Assembly (NCBI GenBank): GCA_018398575.1 | Contig: JAGTXZ010000010.1 | Coordinates: 1-64,000, forward strand | Origin: Ampelomyces quisqualis | Taxonomy: Eukaryota; Ascomycota; Dothideomycetes; Pleosporales; Phaeosphaeriaceae | Direction of reading: 5' to 3' | Length of the DNA stretch: 64,000 nucleotides | Part shown: positions 1 to 12,275 of the stretch, piece by piece | Position numbering within the stretch: the first letter of the stretch is position 1 | Layout: each line of letters starts with the position of its first letter | Position numbers and translations under genes: made by a program | The notes under the pieces: generated by a model | Seen by the model: only the letters and a program-made list of their open reading frames with translations | Told to the model about the DNA's origin: nothing | The model's database searches: none

Positions 1-132
1 TCACTTTTGTTAATGGGTTGCAGGCTGAAGCATGGGCTAACCCTAACCTAACCTAATACAACCTATTTCTTACAACCTAACCCTAACCCTAACCCTAACC
101 CTAACCCTAACCCTAACCCTAACCCTAACCCT
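1..132. repeat. Telomeric tract (CCCTAA)n at the left chromosome end
   Basis: Eight perfect CCCTAA units run from 81 to 128, with partial or degenerate units at about 37-55 and 72-80 and a partial unit to 132. The C-rich strand reading 5'->3' from the left edge is the orientation expected for a left telomere with TTAGGG repeats. The first ~36 bases are not telomeric. Sequence homologous to a Gypsy element starts directly after the last unit. Confidence 0.93.
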
Positions 133-2172
133 TCTAGCCCTGTTGTAGCTAGGCTAAGTATACAGCTGCTATAATATTCTATAGTAAAAGAGGTTTTCTT
201 CTCTCCTAACTTCTAACTTGCGTCTAAGTAGAGTAGATATATATTAATTTTTTTGCTAGTGCAATAGTAACATTGTGCTAGTTTATCTATAGTTAACCTA
301 AGACTAGGTTGTATTTCTTGTTTCTATCTAGTTTATAGGCCTATAGTGTCTCTTTGTGCCTATTAATATTAATCCTTATCTAGACAGCTGTCTTTATCTA
401 AGACTAGGCTCTAGCAATCCTAATAATTTCTCTTAGAAGTATTAACTTGCGCTTTAACTTATTCTTGTAGATAAACTTAGTTAAGGTTATAGTGTAAGTA
501 AGACACCTAGTGTTAATTATTATAGAAGTAACTGTTGTTTTATTAATAATAGTGTGTATAGTAATAGGTTCTCTGTCTAGCTATTTTCTCTAGAATTGTT
601 AAAATCTCTTGTCTTCTTTTAGTATTATATTATTATACTCTTGTCTACGCCTTTAGACAGGAGTTACTTGTTTTCTAAGCTTAGAGTGTTTTCTAATGCG
701 TTCTCTTCTTTCTTGCCCTGTGCCTTAGCTATTGTAGCTTTAGTAGGTTTTAAAAGTAGAGACAATTTGTATTTGCTAGCGTAGTGTTCTAACTTGCTGT
801 AGTAGAAGCATAAGTTGTTTTGTTTCTAGTAGAACTGCTCTTCTGCAGTAGCCTACTTAGCTTTCTTCCTTTTAGGAGATTTTCTCTTAGTTCTCTTAGA
901 ACGTCCTTTTGTAGGTTCCTAATCTATAGGTTCTCTAACGCCCTGTCTTTTAGTGTGCTTGCTACTAAGTTTTGCTCTGTATAAGTTTTCTTTAATAATT
1001 ACTACTCTGTCTATAAGGTTATAGATTTCCTATTTAGGTTTAGTCTCTATAGAGATTATGCTGTCTTGTAGGTCTAGCTAAATAGCGCTTAGGTACTTTG
1101 TTTTTAGGTTTGCTTTATTATCTTTCTTGCCTGCGTTATAGGCTAGCCTTATAAACTCTATATTAAAGCTCTAAAGAAAAGTCTTATTCTGTTAGATTGT
1201 TTAGAGTTTTCTTTGTAATCTTTTGTTGTGTAGCTTGTTACTAAATTAGCTATCTAGAAAGTCCTAAAGTTCTTCTGCAAAGCCTTAGAAGTTTTAGGTT
1301 ACCTAAGATAAGGCTACACTAGCTACTAACTCCTTAAGGCAGTTAAAGATATAGCCTGCTTAGAAGCCTAGTCTTGCGCTGTTATGTTCTAGTTTGTACT
1401 TTATTTAGGCCTTAAAGATGCAGTAATCTTTTTAATCTCTTCTATACACTTTTGGGTTAGAGACTTTGTAAGTCTTCTAGGGCAAAAGAAAGCTTTCTAA
1501 GAGGGTCTGTATAAAGCTAGAGGTTTCTAGAGTTACTTAGGCTGTAAGCCTTACAACTTGTTTCTGCAGATTTCTTACTAGTAATACTAAGTCTAGATCT
1601 GCGCTTATAGAAGACTTTCCTTTTTTATTGTTAGAGAGTCTAGCTACTAGAGAGTTACATACTTTCTACTAGGCAGGCGTTTTCTTAAGGCTGTTTAACA
1701 GTAATTATTTCTTAATCTATTATTCCTCTAGGTCTAGGAAGTTGTTAATAATTATCTAATTAAACTTGTCCTTAATAACTAACTTAAAGACACTATTGCG
1801 TCTTATTTAGATAGCTTGTACTATTATATTCTGTACTGTTATAGAGACAGTTACTTGTTTTATGCTAGAGGTTACTAATAGCTCTTTAGCCTAGCTAGGT
1901 TTAACAAATTTAATTGTAAGAGGCAGACTCTAAGAGTAGGTGCTAGAGAATAAAGACGTAAATTTATAACCTATCCTAATTGCTACTTAGAAGGTTTTTA
2001 TAGTCCTAAGGCAGTCTAGACTAGAGGGTTTAGGCGCTCTAGTCTAGAACTGTTTTTAGTGTTCTAGCCCAGAGGATTTTTAGCGTTCTAGTTCAGAACC
2101 TTTTTAGTGTTCTAGTTTAGTAAGCTAAGGTTTTTCTGTAACCAAGAACTAACTAGGCAGCAGCCTGTTACA
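133..2172 (-). mobile_element. Gypsy A-family fragment (element D) truncated by the telomere
   Basis: Read on the minus strand this is an LTR (2172 to 1915, 258 bp), then the 5' internal region, gag and the start of pol. Positions 156-415 are the reverse complement of about 56,270-56,530 in Gypsy A, and about 1740-1915 match the A leader at 47,672-47,799 plus 54,901 onward. Homology continues to the base next to the telomere repeats, at the equivalent of about 56,550 in Gypsy A, so everything downstream in the element is missing. The reading frame is full of TAG/TAA stops of RIP type. It is a dead 5' fragment. Confidence 0.85.
1915..2172 (-). repeat. LTR of element D (A family, 258-bp form)
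   Basis: The terminal TGTAA...TTACA match the LTRs at 47,455-47,671 and 62,284-62,500, but this copy is about 41 bp longer. The extra length lies in a region of ~22-bp internal repeats (a core like CTAGAACACTAAAAACG). The split LTR of element C has the same long form. Confidence 0.85.
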
Positions 2173-5100
2173 GTCTAGACTCCTAATTGCAGAGCCTTTA
2201 TATACTATTTGTTTAGGTAGATAGTTTGTTATGTCTATAGACTTTAATATTTTCTTGTCTAATTTAGTGTATATTATCTACCTTAAAGCTATATTAGTCT
2301 ATTCTAGCTTAGGTAGAGATATAGCGCGCAGAATACTGCTCTAGATGTAATACCTTGTTATGTCTACGTTGTTATAACAAGAAAACATCTACTTTGTTCT
2401 TGCTAAAGGCCCTAGCTCTTTTTACTAGTATTAAGTAAGAATAGAATTGTGTTTTAAAGTCTTAGTAACAGTAATACTCTTATTATAGTTGTAGTAGAAG
2501 ATTGCTTAGAGAAACTATAGAACAACGCAGTAGAGAGTGTAAGAAAACTGTTCTACGTACTAGACTGCGTCTTTGTTAGTAAATATGCAGGCCTCTACTA
2601 CTAACAATACTATTTCTTCTATCTTTAGAACAAATAGTGCCTTTTTTGCCTAATTTAGCTGTTTTGTAGAGGAGTAGAAAAGAGGCAGGACTCTGCTAGC
2701 CTAAGTGTTTGTAGCCTATAATAGGTAGCGTGTTAAAGTTAATTTTTTCTTAGCATACGCTATATTAAATTTGTTAATAACGTTAGCTCTGCAGTTACTA
2801 ATGTAGTTGTTTAACTAGTTAAATAATATAACCTTTAGGCCTAATTTTACGTTTAGCAAATGCTGTATCTATACATCTAGCGTTGCTATAGAGGCGTTAA
2901 TACTACTTACCTGTTGTGCCTACCTACTATGTATTTTACTCTATACAAACAGATTGTATAATTGTATATACACTTAAGACAGGACAGTATATAGGCCTTC
3001 TATAGCAAAGGCGTCTACTAAGTAGTTTGTAATAGAACTGCGTAATTAGAAACAGGTAAATTTACAGATCTTTTCTTCTTTAGTTGTTAGATTAGACGCT
3101 GTAATAGTAATGCCTAATATTGCTTAGATTTTGTTTACGTTAATATTAAGGTGTAGAAAGCGTCTATATTAAAAGATAAGTAGTGCTAAGTCTTATATAC
3201 TAAGTTTAATTAGGATCTATATTATTCTATACTACTCTACTATCTGCTCTATATTAAGACCTTAGCAGCGTTGCTATAACTGCTCCTCTAGTAGAGTGTT
3301 TTAGCTAAAACTGTTTATAAAGTAACTCTTTACCTAGCGTTAACCTAACTATATAGACAGGAATTTAGCTAGGTTAAGACACCTAACTAATATTTGCATT
3401 AAGCATACTATAGCAGTAGCTATTAAGCTATTAAGTTCTTAATGCAATAGTAGAATAGTTTTACTAGTACCTAAATAGGCACAAGTAGAGGCGCTTATTA
3501 TTTTAAGTGTTATTAACTATCTGTTAACTTTAGTAACGCAAAAACTATTAACTTCTTTTGTTAGTAGACACTATACGTTTAAATGCGCAGTTAGCAAAAG
3601 ACTATAGAACTAAACAAAATGTTGCAGTAAGAATAGTAGGGACGTAAACAGGTTATAACGCAGTTACATTTCTTATCTTTTACTAAACTACCTTTTGTTA
3701 TTTACAAGAAGCGTATAGACTTAGGCGTTAACGTTAATAAGGTATTAGTCTAGCATAGCACAACTAAGTTAAAGGTTAGATAACTCTTTACTTAATTTTT
3801 TTAAAGCCTAGCAGAACATGTGCTCTTTAGTGTAACTATACCTCTCTAGAAGAAGATCTTGCTATAGGCCTAATCTCTTTATCTAGGTAGTATACTGTTC
3901 TTTAATAATGTTATATCCTTTATAAAGGCTAATGCTACTGCAACAAAGACAGTTTAAAGAAGATATATTAACAAATATTAACTTAGCCTGCGTACCTGCC
4001 TAGAGGAAGGTATTAACTATAATTAAGTCTTTAGACTAGGTGTGCAGGTCTTAGAAGCATTTAGCCTATTAAAGGTTACAGCTTGTACAGTAGAGAAGCG
4101 TTAAGTAACTAAAAGATAATATATACTGTTTAACTCTAAGGTTAACCTAGAAATGTTTATAATCTAAGAATTCTAACTGCTAACATAGCTGCATGTTGTC
4201 CTTAAAACAATCTTAAATAGAAAGAAATAACTTTTTACTAATACTAGATAGTTTTAGATTATAGTTTAAGATAACTAGGCGTAGTTCTGTAAATGCATCT
4301 ACAGGCAGGTGTGTACTGTCTATGTAGGCAGCAAGAGCGCAAATATGCTTCTAAAAAGTATAAAGAATATTACACAGGATAAGTAATGTAGTGTTAATAT
4401 AGGTATTTATAGTAGAGTTAAGTAGTATCTTACTTTTTATGTTTGCTTTAGTTTAGATTTTATAGAAGAAGCTAGAGTAATAGTAATAACGCCTAGAGCT
4501 ATATACTACCTAGAGCGCTAGTAAAATAATAGTATTAGTCTATATACGCAAAGTATTATTGTTAAGATATTGCAACTAAGAGCGCACAATATAACTATAT
4601 TAGTTAGTATACTAATATAGTATCTTGCTAAAAAATATATAGTACTTCTATCTCTTTTTAGTATACGCTAGTAGACATTTGTTCTTTAATATATCTATAC
4701 TAAGAAAGCAGATATACTAGTTCTGTTAGTGTAACTAAATAAAATTTAGTCTAAAGAACTAATCTACGTTAGTTTTAAATACACTTAGACTAAAGAGATA
4801 GAATATAACACTATTAATGTTATACTTAAACCTAATATTATTATAGGACATTAACGCTTTGTAAAGATATATCTGCTCTAACGCGTTAAAATTAAGAGAC
4901 AGTAGGTTTTTAGGGTTAGTAGAATTAAGCTTATAGCTAGTAAGGAAAGCACGCTAATCTAACTAAGATTACTCTTATTTATATGTAAAAAGATAGCAAG
5001 ATAGTAATAGTAGGGCGTTAGGGTAAATCTTTACAACAGAAGAGTTGCAAAGCTTTTTTATAATTATATACGTAACTTTTTACAAGGTGTAGCTTATAGT

Positions 5101-6732
5101 TATAGAGTTGTTACATTTATATATAGGGTTAAGACTTGTAGCAATAGCTCTAATTGCTTTGTTCTAGCATAATAAATTGTCTTTACTTTAGTTACAGATA
5201 GTGTTTTTGTTCTTAGGCAAGACTAGATTATTAGTGCTAGGTAACTATAATGTAGAGTAGTTTAGAAGAAGGCTAGAAGATAGGATTTTGTGCAAGGTGT
5301 GCAATAATAGCTAATAATCTTTATAATAAACGTGTATTAGGAGTAGAGTGTAAGAAGAGAATAAATTACTTAATGTAGGTAGGTTAATTACTAACAAGAA
5401 TAAACTAGGGCCTAGTAAGAGTACTAATGTTTGTTAGTAGAGTAGCTAAAAAAAGACTATAGGTAGGAACTAGAGATAAAAACAGACTAGTAGTACGCTA
5501 TAGTACTCTCTTACAAAATTCTACTACGTAGGCTATTAGTAAAAGTCTTTGCAGATAGAGCTAGAAAACTAACTAGTGTTTAGGTGTTTAAATTGTATAA
5601 GAAGCGTACTAAGGTTGTTGTTGCAATTAGGTAAGTGTGTTAGGTAGGTAATAGGTAAGTTAGCATAAGATAAATTAGTGTCCTCTTCTGTATTAGTATT
5701 ATAGAAGAGTAACTTAGAAGAAATTTTTTAAAAGGCATAGTACAGTTGCGTTAATACTGCAGTTTCTAGGTTTTTTACAACATTGTTTAGTGTAGCTAAA
5801 TTAGATAACAGTTAATTAGGTTAAGAATGCTCTATATAGGTATAAGTTAGGGCAGAGCTTAGATTAGTATGTAGCAGGTTAATGCTAGTAGGTGCAGTAG
5901 AAGGCGTTAAAGACTTACACTAAAGTAGTGCAGTAAGTGTATTACCTTTATATTATACTAGTAAGTACTATTTAGTTTCTGTTTTAAGTAGATGTTAGGT
6001 ATACATTTCTAATATATATATTTTAAAAGAAAACCTTTTTGCAGACTTAGTTTAATTAGTAGGCCTATAGCCTTTGCTTTCTTGCAATTCTAACCCTAGC
6101 GCACAGAATTAATATTCTAGCGCTGTTGTTGTGCAGCCTTTTCTTTAGTAGTAAGATTTAGAGGTAGGCAACTAGGCTTGCTAGGTAATTTTAGTAGCAT
6201 TTAATAGTAATAGAGTACAAGAGTTAGTGTTGCAATTAAAAGAAGTTTACTATTAGGTAGTATTTTTTAGAGTATGCTAAAATTTAATAGAACTAACAAA
6301 TTACGTAAATAGTACTAATTTTTTTAGCAATATTTAAAAATCTGCGCTCTAGAACTAAACGTAAATAAGAGTTTGTATACTTAAAGAATAAACATATAGT
6401 TATTCTACAGTTGTAATTTATAGCCTAGGTAAGAAGATTTAGTAGATTCTTTACAACAGACAAAAAACAGAGGTAGAAGCAAAGCTGTATACAAGTTAAG
6501 AGACGCCTATTGTTACTATAACATATTATTACGCGCTCTAATAGTAAGGTAAACTATACTGCAATAAAATCTATTCTAAAGAAAACTAGAAAAGACTTTT
6601 GGCAGGGCCTGTATGCAAAAAATAATTATAGAAGAAATTAGAAAAGACTTTTACAATTGCCTCTATACTTTATATATTTATTTAGTTATTCTATAGGCTT
6701 GTTAATAAGTAACAATAATATTAGTAAAAAGA
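2173..6732 (-). pseudogene. Unidentified RIP-degraded minus-strand coding sequence
   Basis: Between element D and the 81-bp repeats, the minus strand has long stretches with protein-like composition broken mainly by TAG. One example, from about 3840 to 3781, reads as alternating charged and hydrophobic residues with a single TAG in a likely Gln position. Similar stretches occur from about 5200 down to 2600. I could not match a domain. Telomere-linked RecQ-type helicases are a known class of fungal subtelomeric gene, but I saw no helicase motif, so that remains only a hypothesis. It could also be another transposon body. No intact ORF survives. Confidence 0.35.
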
Positions 6733-7010
6733 ACCTAAAGGCTGCAAATGCAGGCTGAAATTTAAATACGCTAGGCTAAGAAGAGGTTCTGTTTAACAAG
6801 TTAAGAGGGTAGACCTTAAAGGCTGCAAATGCGAGCTAAAATTTAAATACGCTAGGCTAAGAAAAGGTTTTGTCTAACAAGTTAAGGAGGTAGACCTTAA
6901 AGGCTGCAAATGCAAGCTAAAATTTAAATACGCTAGGCTAAGAAAAGGTTTTGTCTAACAAGTTAAGGGGGTAGACCTTAAAGGCTGTAGCTACAAGCTA
7001 AAATTTTTAC
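6733..7010. repeat. 81-bp tandem repeat, about 3.3 copies
   Basis: The segment GCTGCAAATG begins at 6741, 6822 and 6903, with a variant at 6984, giving a constant period of 81 bp. Each unit also contains ATTTAAATACGCTAGGCTAAG. Copies differ mainly by A/G and C/T changes. The period is a multiple of three, but no open frame covers it. Confidence 0.85.
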
Positions 7011-7464
7011 CTAAGAAACAGAACCTAGACCTAACTCTAAGGGCGTTATACTATACCTTGTGCTAGAAAAGAAATATCCTGCGCTAGAAGAGTAATACTA
7101 TACACTAGATAAGAAATACCTAGCGCAGAGAGAAAAATACTTTCTGTAGAAAGGTTTCTTATACACGTAATAAGTAAAATACTGTGTATAAGAAGAGATA
7201 TACTTCTTATAAGAACTATACTAAGTAAACTAGAATATTATAGACTATCTAAATAGAATTATTTATATAGAAAAAGAAGACAGACAAATGTTTTTGTGTA
7301 AGTAAAGAATAAAAATACGCACTAGCCTCTATTAGGCTAGTCTCTACTAACTAGTTCTTTTTTAAAAGTATTTGTTTGTTTTCTTTTTCTTAACTTTAGG
7401 TTTTTTTTTTTTTTTGCTATGTTAAAATTTGCACTGTAGACCTAGGCAGTTTCGCTTCTAACTA
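7011..7464. other. AT-rich spacer with a poly-T run, no gene
   Basis: The sequence is RIP-like with no open frame. A homopolymer T tract at about 7399-7416 could be the reverse-strand poly(A) tail of a non-LTR element, but there is no recognisable element body beside it. I see nothing else here. Confidence 0.5.
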
Positions 7465-7711
7465 ACCCTATAGAAGTGCGTATTATATTAGGAATTCTAG
7501 ATTAGCTATATACCTATAGGTTTTGTATAGAAGAATAAGAAAAACTTATCTTCTATCTAATACAATAGGCTTATATTTATAGTTAAAGTAGTAACTAAGT
7601 TAGAGCTAATTTAGAGCGCTTTTAGTATTACTTCTACTATCTCTTATATAATCTATTACTAAGCCTTTATAGGATATTAGATGTAATATATATTTATATA
7701 TACCTGTTATA
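7465..7711 (+). mobile_element. Truncated LTR, Gypsy B family
   Basis: The sequence tracks the LTR at 46,622-46,921 almost throughout, for example the shared stretch around CTAGATTAGCTATATACC and the ending GATGTAATATA...CCTGTTATA. The TGTAA start is missing. The adjacent 26-bp repeat array begins about 30 bp after its end. Confidence 0.75.
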
Positions 7712-7740
7712 ATATATACCTTAAGGTAGTGCTGTTTTCT

Positions 7741-8130
7741 ATAGTAATAGCTAAAGTCTATTTTCTGCTACAATAGCTAAAGTCTATTTCTTGCAGTAAT
7801 AGCTAAAGTCTATTTTCTGCTATAATAGCTAAAGTCTATTTTCTACTGTAACAGCTAAAATCTATTTTCTACTACAATAGCTAAAATCTATTTTCTGCTA
7901 CAACAGCTAAAATCTATTTCCTACTATAATAGCTAAAGTTTATTTTCTGTAGTAATAGCTAAAATCTATTTTCTACTATAATAGCTAAAGTCTATTTCCT
8001 GTAGTAATAGCTAAAGTCTATTTTCTACTATAATAGCTAAAGTCTATTTTCTACTGTAACAGCTAAAATCTATTTTCTACTACAATAGCTAAAATCTATT
8101 TTCTACTATAATAGCTAAAATTTATTTTCT
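7741..8130. repeat. 26-bp minisatellite, about 15 copies
   Basis: Fifteen consecutive 26-bp units share the core AATAGCTAAAGTCTATTTTCT. Variation between units is almost entirely C/T and A/G (for example AACAGC/AATAGC, AAAGTC/AAAATC). The array has no indels that break the period. Confidence 0.9.
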
Positions 8131-8142
8131 AGTTGTACGTAA

Positions 8143-8288
8143 CAGTCTATTTTAGGTTTAGCTATAACGCACTAACTAGAAATAATCTATTTTTAAGCTA
8201 AAATAGGCTATACTACGTATAGTAGCTATAACACACTAACTAGAAATAATCTATTTTTAAGCTAAAATAGGCTGTACTACGTACAGTA
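8143..8288. repeat. Short tandem duplication (two ~63-bp copies)
   Basis: Two near-identical copies contain ACTAACTAGAAATAATCTATTT followed by a small palindromic segment (TACTACGTATAGTA in one, TACTACGTACAGTA in the other). It separates the minisatellite from the decayed Gypsy element to its right. Confidence 0.7.
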
Positions 8289-11200
8289 GATAAAACCTTT
8301 CTTTAGATTTACTGAGAGATATTCTTAGAGTGCTTCTAGCTCTTTTTTTAATAATCTATAGATTAGTCTAAAGGTTAGCCTTTTTTCTTCTTCTAAAACA
8401 ATCTTATAGTCCTCCTTCTAATACTTAGGCAGTGCTTCTAGACCTATTTCTTCTAAGAGTAGTTTCTTAAACTTTTTGTAATTCTTAGGTATGTTAAGAG
8501 TTACACGTTTCTCTAAAACTTATAACATATTAGTATTTCTTTCTTAATTATCTAAGTTAACTAGTTATATCTTTAACTACGTCTTAGTTAAAGTAATATT
8601 ATTAATTATCTTTTTATCTACTATTAAACGCTGCTAATATATAGGCTTAGAATCTATTATATTGTTGTAATTTTCTAGAGAAATAGATTTCTTTCTTTAG
8701 TCTATCTGTAGGCTATTCTCTCTAAACTATAGAAGTTCTAATATAATATTGTAGGTAGCTAATCTAAAGATATCTAGGTATATTTCCTATTTAGTTCCTT
8801 AGATGTTAAGTTCTATAGTAGTCTTATATCTAATAAGTAACTTATTAGGCATCTACTTTCTATTTGTAATATAAAGTTTATATAATTATTATTTCTAGTA
8901 AAGTTAGAGCCTAGCTCTTAATAAGGTATTACCTAAAATATAGTTTACTTATAATTCTAAATCTAGAAGCGCTTTTATTCTTTTTCTATTAACTCTTACT
9001 ATAAGTTTTATAAGCTTAGCTAAGTTAATTGCGTTACAGCTCTAGGTCTCTTTCTAGAGTTTAGAGTTAACTCTAAAAAAGACTTGTTCTTTCTATATTT
9101 ATTAGCTTCTTTGTTATTATAGTACTTCTTATACTCTAGTTATAGGTAGAACTACTATGTGTAGTTTATACAGTTACTGTTAACAAGTATTCTATTAGAT
9201 ATACTTTCTTTCTCTAATATATTAGAAAAACTTTCTATACTTTGTTTATTATATAGGTAATTTATATAGGTATTCTTAGAGTAATTGTACTATTAGTACT
9301 TATAAAGTCTCTTCTGCTAAAAAAAGTATTAGTTAACTTTACTGCTATAGTGCATTAAGCAGTAGTTACTGTTGTATACTATTTATAATAGAAGTCTATG
9401 TTTTAGATTATAAGAATCCTGTAGGTATCTATCTATAAGTAGGATTTAATACAATTTGTTTGCTTTTCTATTCTAGTATTCTGTAGGTATAGAGCTTAGT
9501 ACTAATACTTACCTATTATTAGTATAGTATATCTACTTTATATATAAGTTACAGCACGTCTTATATAGTTTAGCTGCGTCTATCTCTTAACACAGTTCTC
9601 TAACTATTATATTCTAGCACACTAGCTTAGAGCTAGCTAGTAGTAAGTGTATGTCTAGCTTATCTAGTATAAGTTCTTAGTCTTTTTAGGTATTATAGAC
9701 TCTTTTAGTCTTTTGTAGATTCCTTATTCTATAGACTCTATTTCTTAGGTGTAGCAATTATTCTTCTTCTATAACTCTATCTATTCTTAGAGAGTACCTA
9801 TCTATCTATAGGCTAAGAGTATAATATTCTTGTAGAGATTAGTAATATTATTTTATATATTCTTAGTTAAATTTGTTAGTTTAGTTATACTAGTTGTAAA
9901 TGTTTTGTTACGTTTGCAGTAGAAGTAGTCTTATCTATTAGAATTGTTTAATATTATAGTTTTGTTTCTAATTGTGTAGTAACGTAGAGTTAGTTAAGAC
10001 CTTATTATTTAATAATATAGTAGAGGTGTCTTCTGTCTATTCTACTATTAGTAGTCTATTAGTTGTTTAGATAATAGGTTAATTCTTAATTACAATCTAT
10101 TCTTTAATATCTTTCTCTAAAGTGTTAGTTAATATATTAAGCTAGCGTGTAACTTTATTCTTAGAGTAATAGTCTTGCCTATAATATCTAACCTTATTAT
10201 AGTTATAATAAGTAATCTTGTTCTTATTAGGCCTATCTCTTTAGAGTTGTTTCTTTAAGTAACTTTTCTATTTTAGGCCTTTGTTAAGGTTGTCTAAGTG
10301 CATAGCTTTAGGTTTGTACTCTAAGTAGGCTTCTAGTAGGCGTAGTTAGTAAGTTTCTTATTTTAGGTAGTAGCGCTATTATCTTTTATTTTGTTATGTT
10401 TATTCTTAATATCTTTTGTTTAAGTAAAATTCTTTATATTTCTATAGTAAACGTAAGAAGTATAACCTATCTTTAAGTGCTAATTTGTAGAGTTTGTTAT
10501 CTAGGCAAATAGCTTTATTCTAAAGTTCTTTAAGAGTAGTAATATATATTCTACTGCGTATAAGTTTAGCTTGTATAGTAGCCTTAAGGCCTTATTTATA
10601 TATATGTATTAGAGTAGTGTTATTCTACTAGATTTATTTAGCGTATTGTTAAAAAACATTAGTATAGTTAGTAGTTAATTAGGTTTGTTTTAGACTTTAG
10701 ATTTTTTGTTCTGCAATTATAGATTCTTTAAGAAGTAAAAAGATCTGCTGTAAGTGTGTCTTAAACGTGTGCTAGTCTTCTACAAGGTTAGTATTATCTA
10801 CGTCTGTAATATTATTATCTATATACTTTTAGATAATTAGAAGTACCTATTTCTTAGTATTGCCTTTTATATAAGTTATAGCAAAGATAACTTTGTTATT
10901 ATTCTTAATCTTATCTTCTTCTATATAGAAGTGCTTCCTTCTATATAGAAGTGCTTCTTAAACTAAAGAATCTAAGTCTTAAGTTTGTTACAGTCTCTAT
11001 AGTAAAGATTAGGTTTGTTAACCTTAAGTTTAGGTTATTCTACTTAGGAATGCTTAGGTATATCTATTGCAATATTGTTGCTTATTATAAGAGTGTTTAA
11101 AGTGTTAAGACTATTAGTCTAGTAGCAAATAATAAGAATGCTAGTATAAACTAAAGGTATAGCTAAAGTTAGTTTTTGTAGATAGGTGCAGAGTTGCTTT

Positions 11201-11440
11201 AGATACAGAAAGTATTGTTACTAAGACAGTAAAGGCTAGAGCTTTCTAAAAAGAGTAATAATAGTTAAATAGCTAGTTACTAACTTAAGCGTCTGTAACA
11301 TAAGTTAGATATAATAAGCTATAGAAGCTTATTATCTAAGTCTATATACTTATAGTTGTCTTATTGTCTTAATAGTGTCTTATATAGTCTTATAGATTTT
11401 CTTTATAAAACTTTATAAGACTTTTAAGACTGTAAGACTT
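8289..11440 (-). mobile_element. Second degraded Gypsy element, truncated inside reverse transcriptase
   Basis: On the minus strand, from about 8560 down to 8290, the frame resembles the protease/RT junction of fungal Gypsy elements. An LEKRVTL-like segment and an EEIGLEAL-like segment are followed by GLIYRL and LKKGFI. The homology stops at about 8289, where the tandem duplication starts, so most of RT, RNase H and integrase are absent. Upstream (about 8.7-11.3 kb) is presumably gag and leader, heavily interrupted. Stops are mostly TAG. Exact ends are uncertain. Confidence 0.55.
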
Positions 11441-11479
11441 GTAACTTGTTATATAATAGGTTAGTGCCTTAGCAACCCT

Positions 11480-11650
11480 GCGTACCTAGGTCTAGGACCT
11501 ACTTAATTTCTATTGCAATTAAGGGATTTATACTTAAGGTACTACCTTCTATCTAACGTGTAAGATTATAACAAAGTAAAAGCTCTTGCAGCCTATAGGT
11601 AAACAACCTAATAGGCTAGAGAATAAGCTTTAGAGGAGATAGAAATAGGT
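11480..11650 (-). pseudogene. Remnant of the Gypsy B antisense ORF
   Basis: Read on the minus strand, this begins like the antisense ORF of Gypsy B (MPIPxxSxAY, then a VVYL...AARAF segment) and then diverges or is cut by the neighbouring element. It lies inside the reversed B-family LTR at 11,978-12,275, at the spacing expected from Gypsy B, so it is the end of a truncated B-family copy. Confidence 0.6.
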
Positions 11651-11977
11651 ATTGTATATATCTACTATATAGTTAGCTAATAGTTAAATTAGAAGAAGGC
11701 TTAGATAGCTTTAGGTATATAAACGTAAGAGAAAGAGTATAAAAAAGTAGTATATCTAAGGTCTAGCCTTATATATATACTTAAGAAACTCTAGGTAAAG
11801 TTAGAATAATAAACGTGCTACTACGCTAAGTAAAATAATAATAAACAGATTTAATACGTTGTTAGAAATTTAAAGTTAAGGTAAATAAGACTTTTAAACA
11901 ATTTTAAATAGTATCTAAAAGTATACTAATACAGACCTAATTAATAAAGACTATAAATTTTAAGAAGAAGAGTAATA

Positions 11978-12275
11978 TAATAAACACATGCAAATATATA
12001 CTATATTAATTACCTTACAAAGGCTTAGTAACAGATTATATAAGAGATAGTAGAAGCAGCACTAAAAGTATTCTTAATCTACTCTAACTTACTTACTACC
12101 TTAGCTATAAATATAAGCCTATTGCATTAGATAGAAAATAAGTTTTTCTTATTCTTTTGTACAAAACCTATAGGTATATAGTTAATCTAGAATCTCTAAT
12201 ATAACACGTACTTCTATATGCCTCTAATACGTATCTGATTTAATTTTAATAGCTGTACCTACCTGCGTTGTTACA
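11978..12275 (-). mobile_element. LTR of Gypsy B family, reversed
   Basis: The reverse complement starts TGTAACAACGCAGGTAGGTA, identical to the LTR start at 54,597, and continues with the same blocks in the same order. The inner end is approximate. Together with 11,480-11,650 it marks the end of a broken B-family element facing the telomere. Confidence 0.75.
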
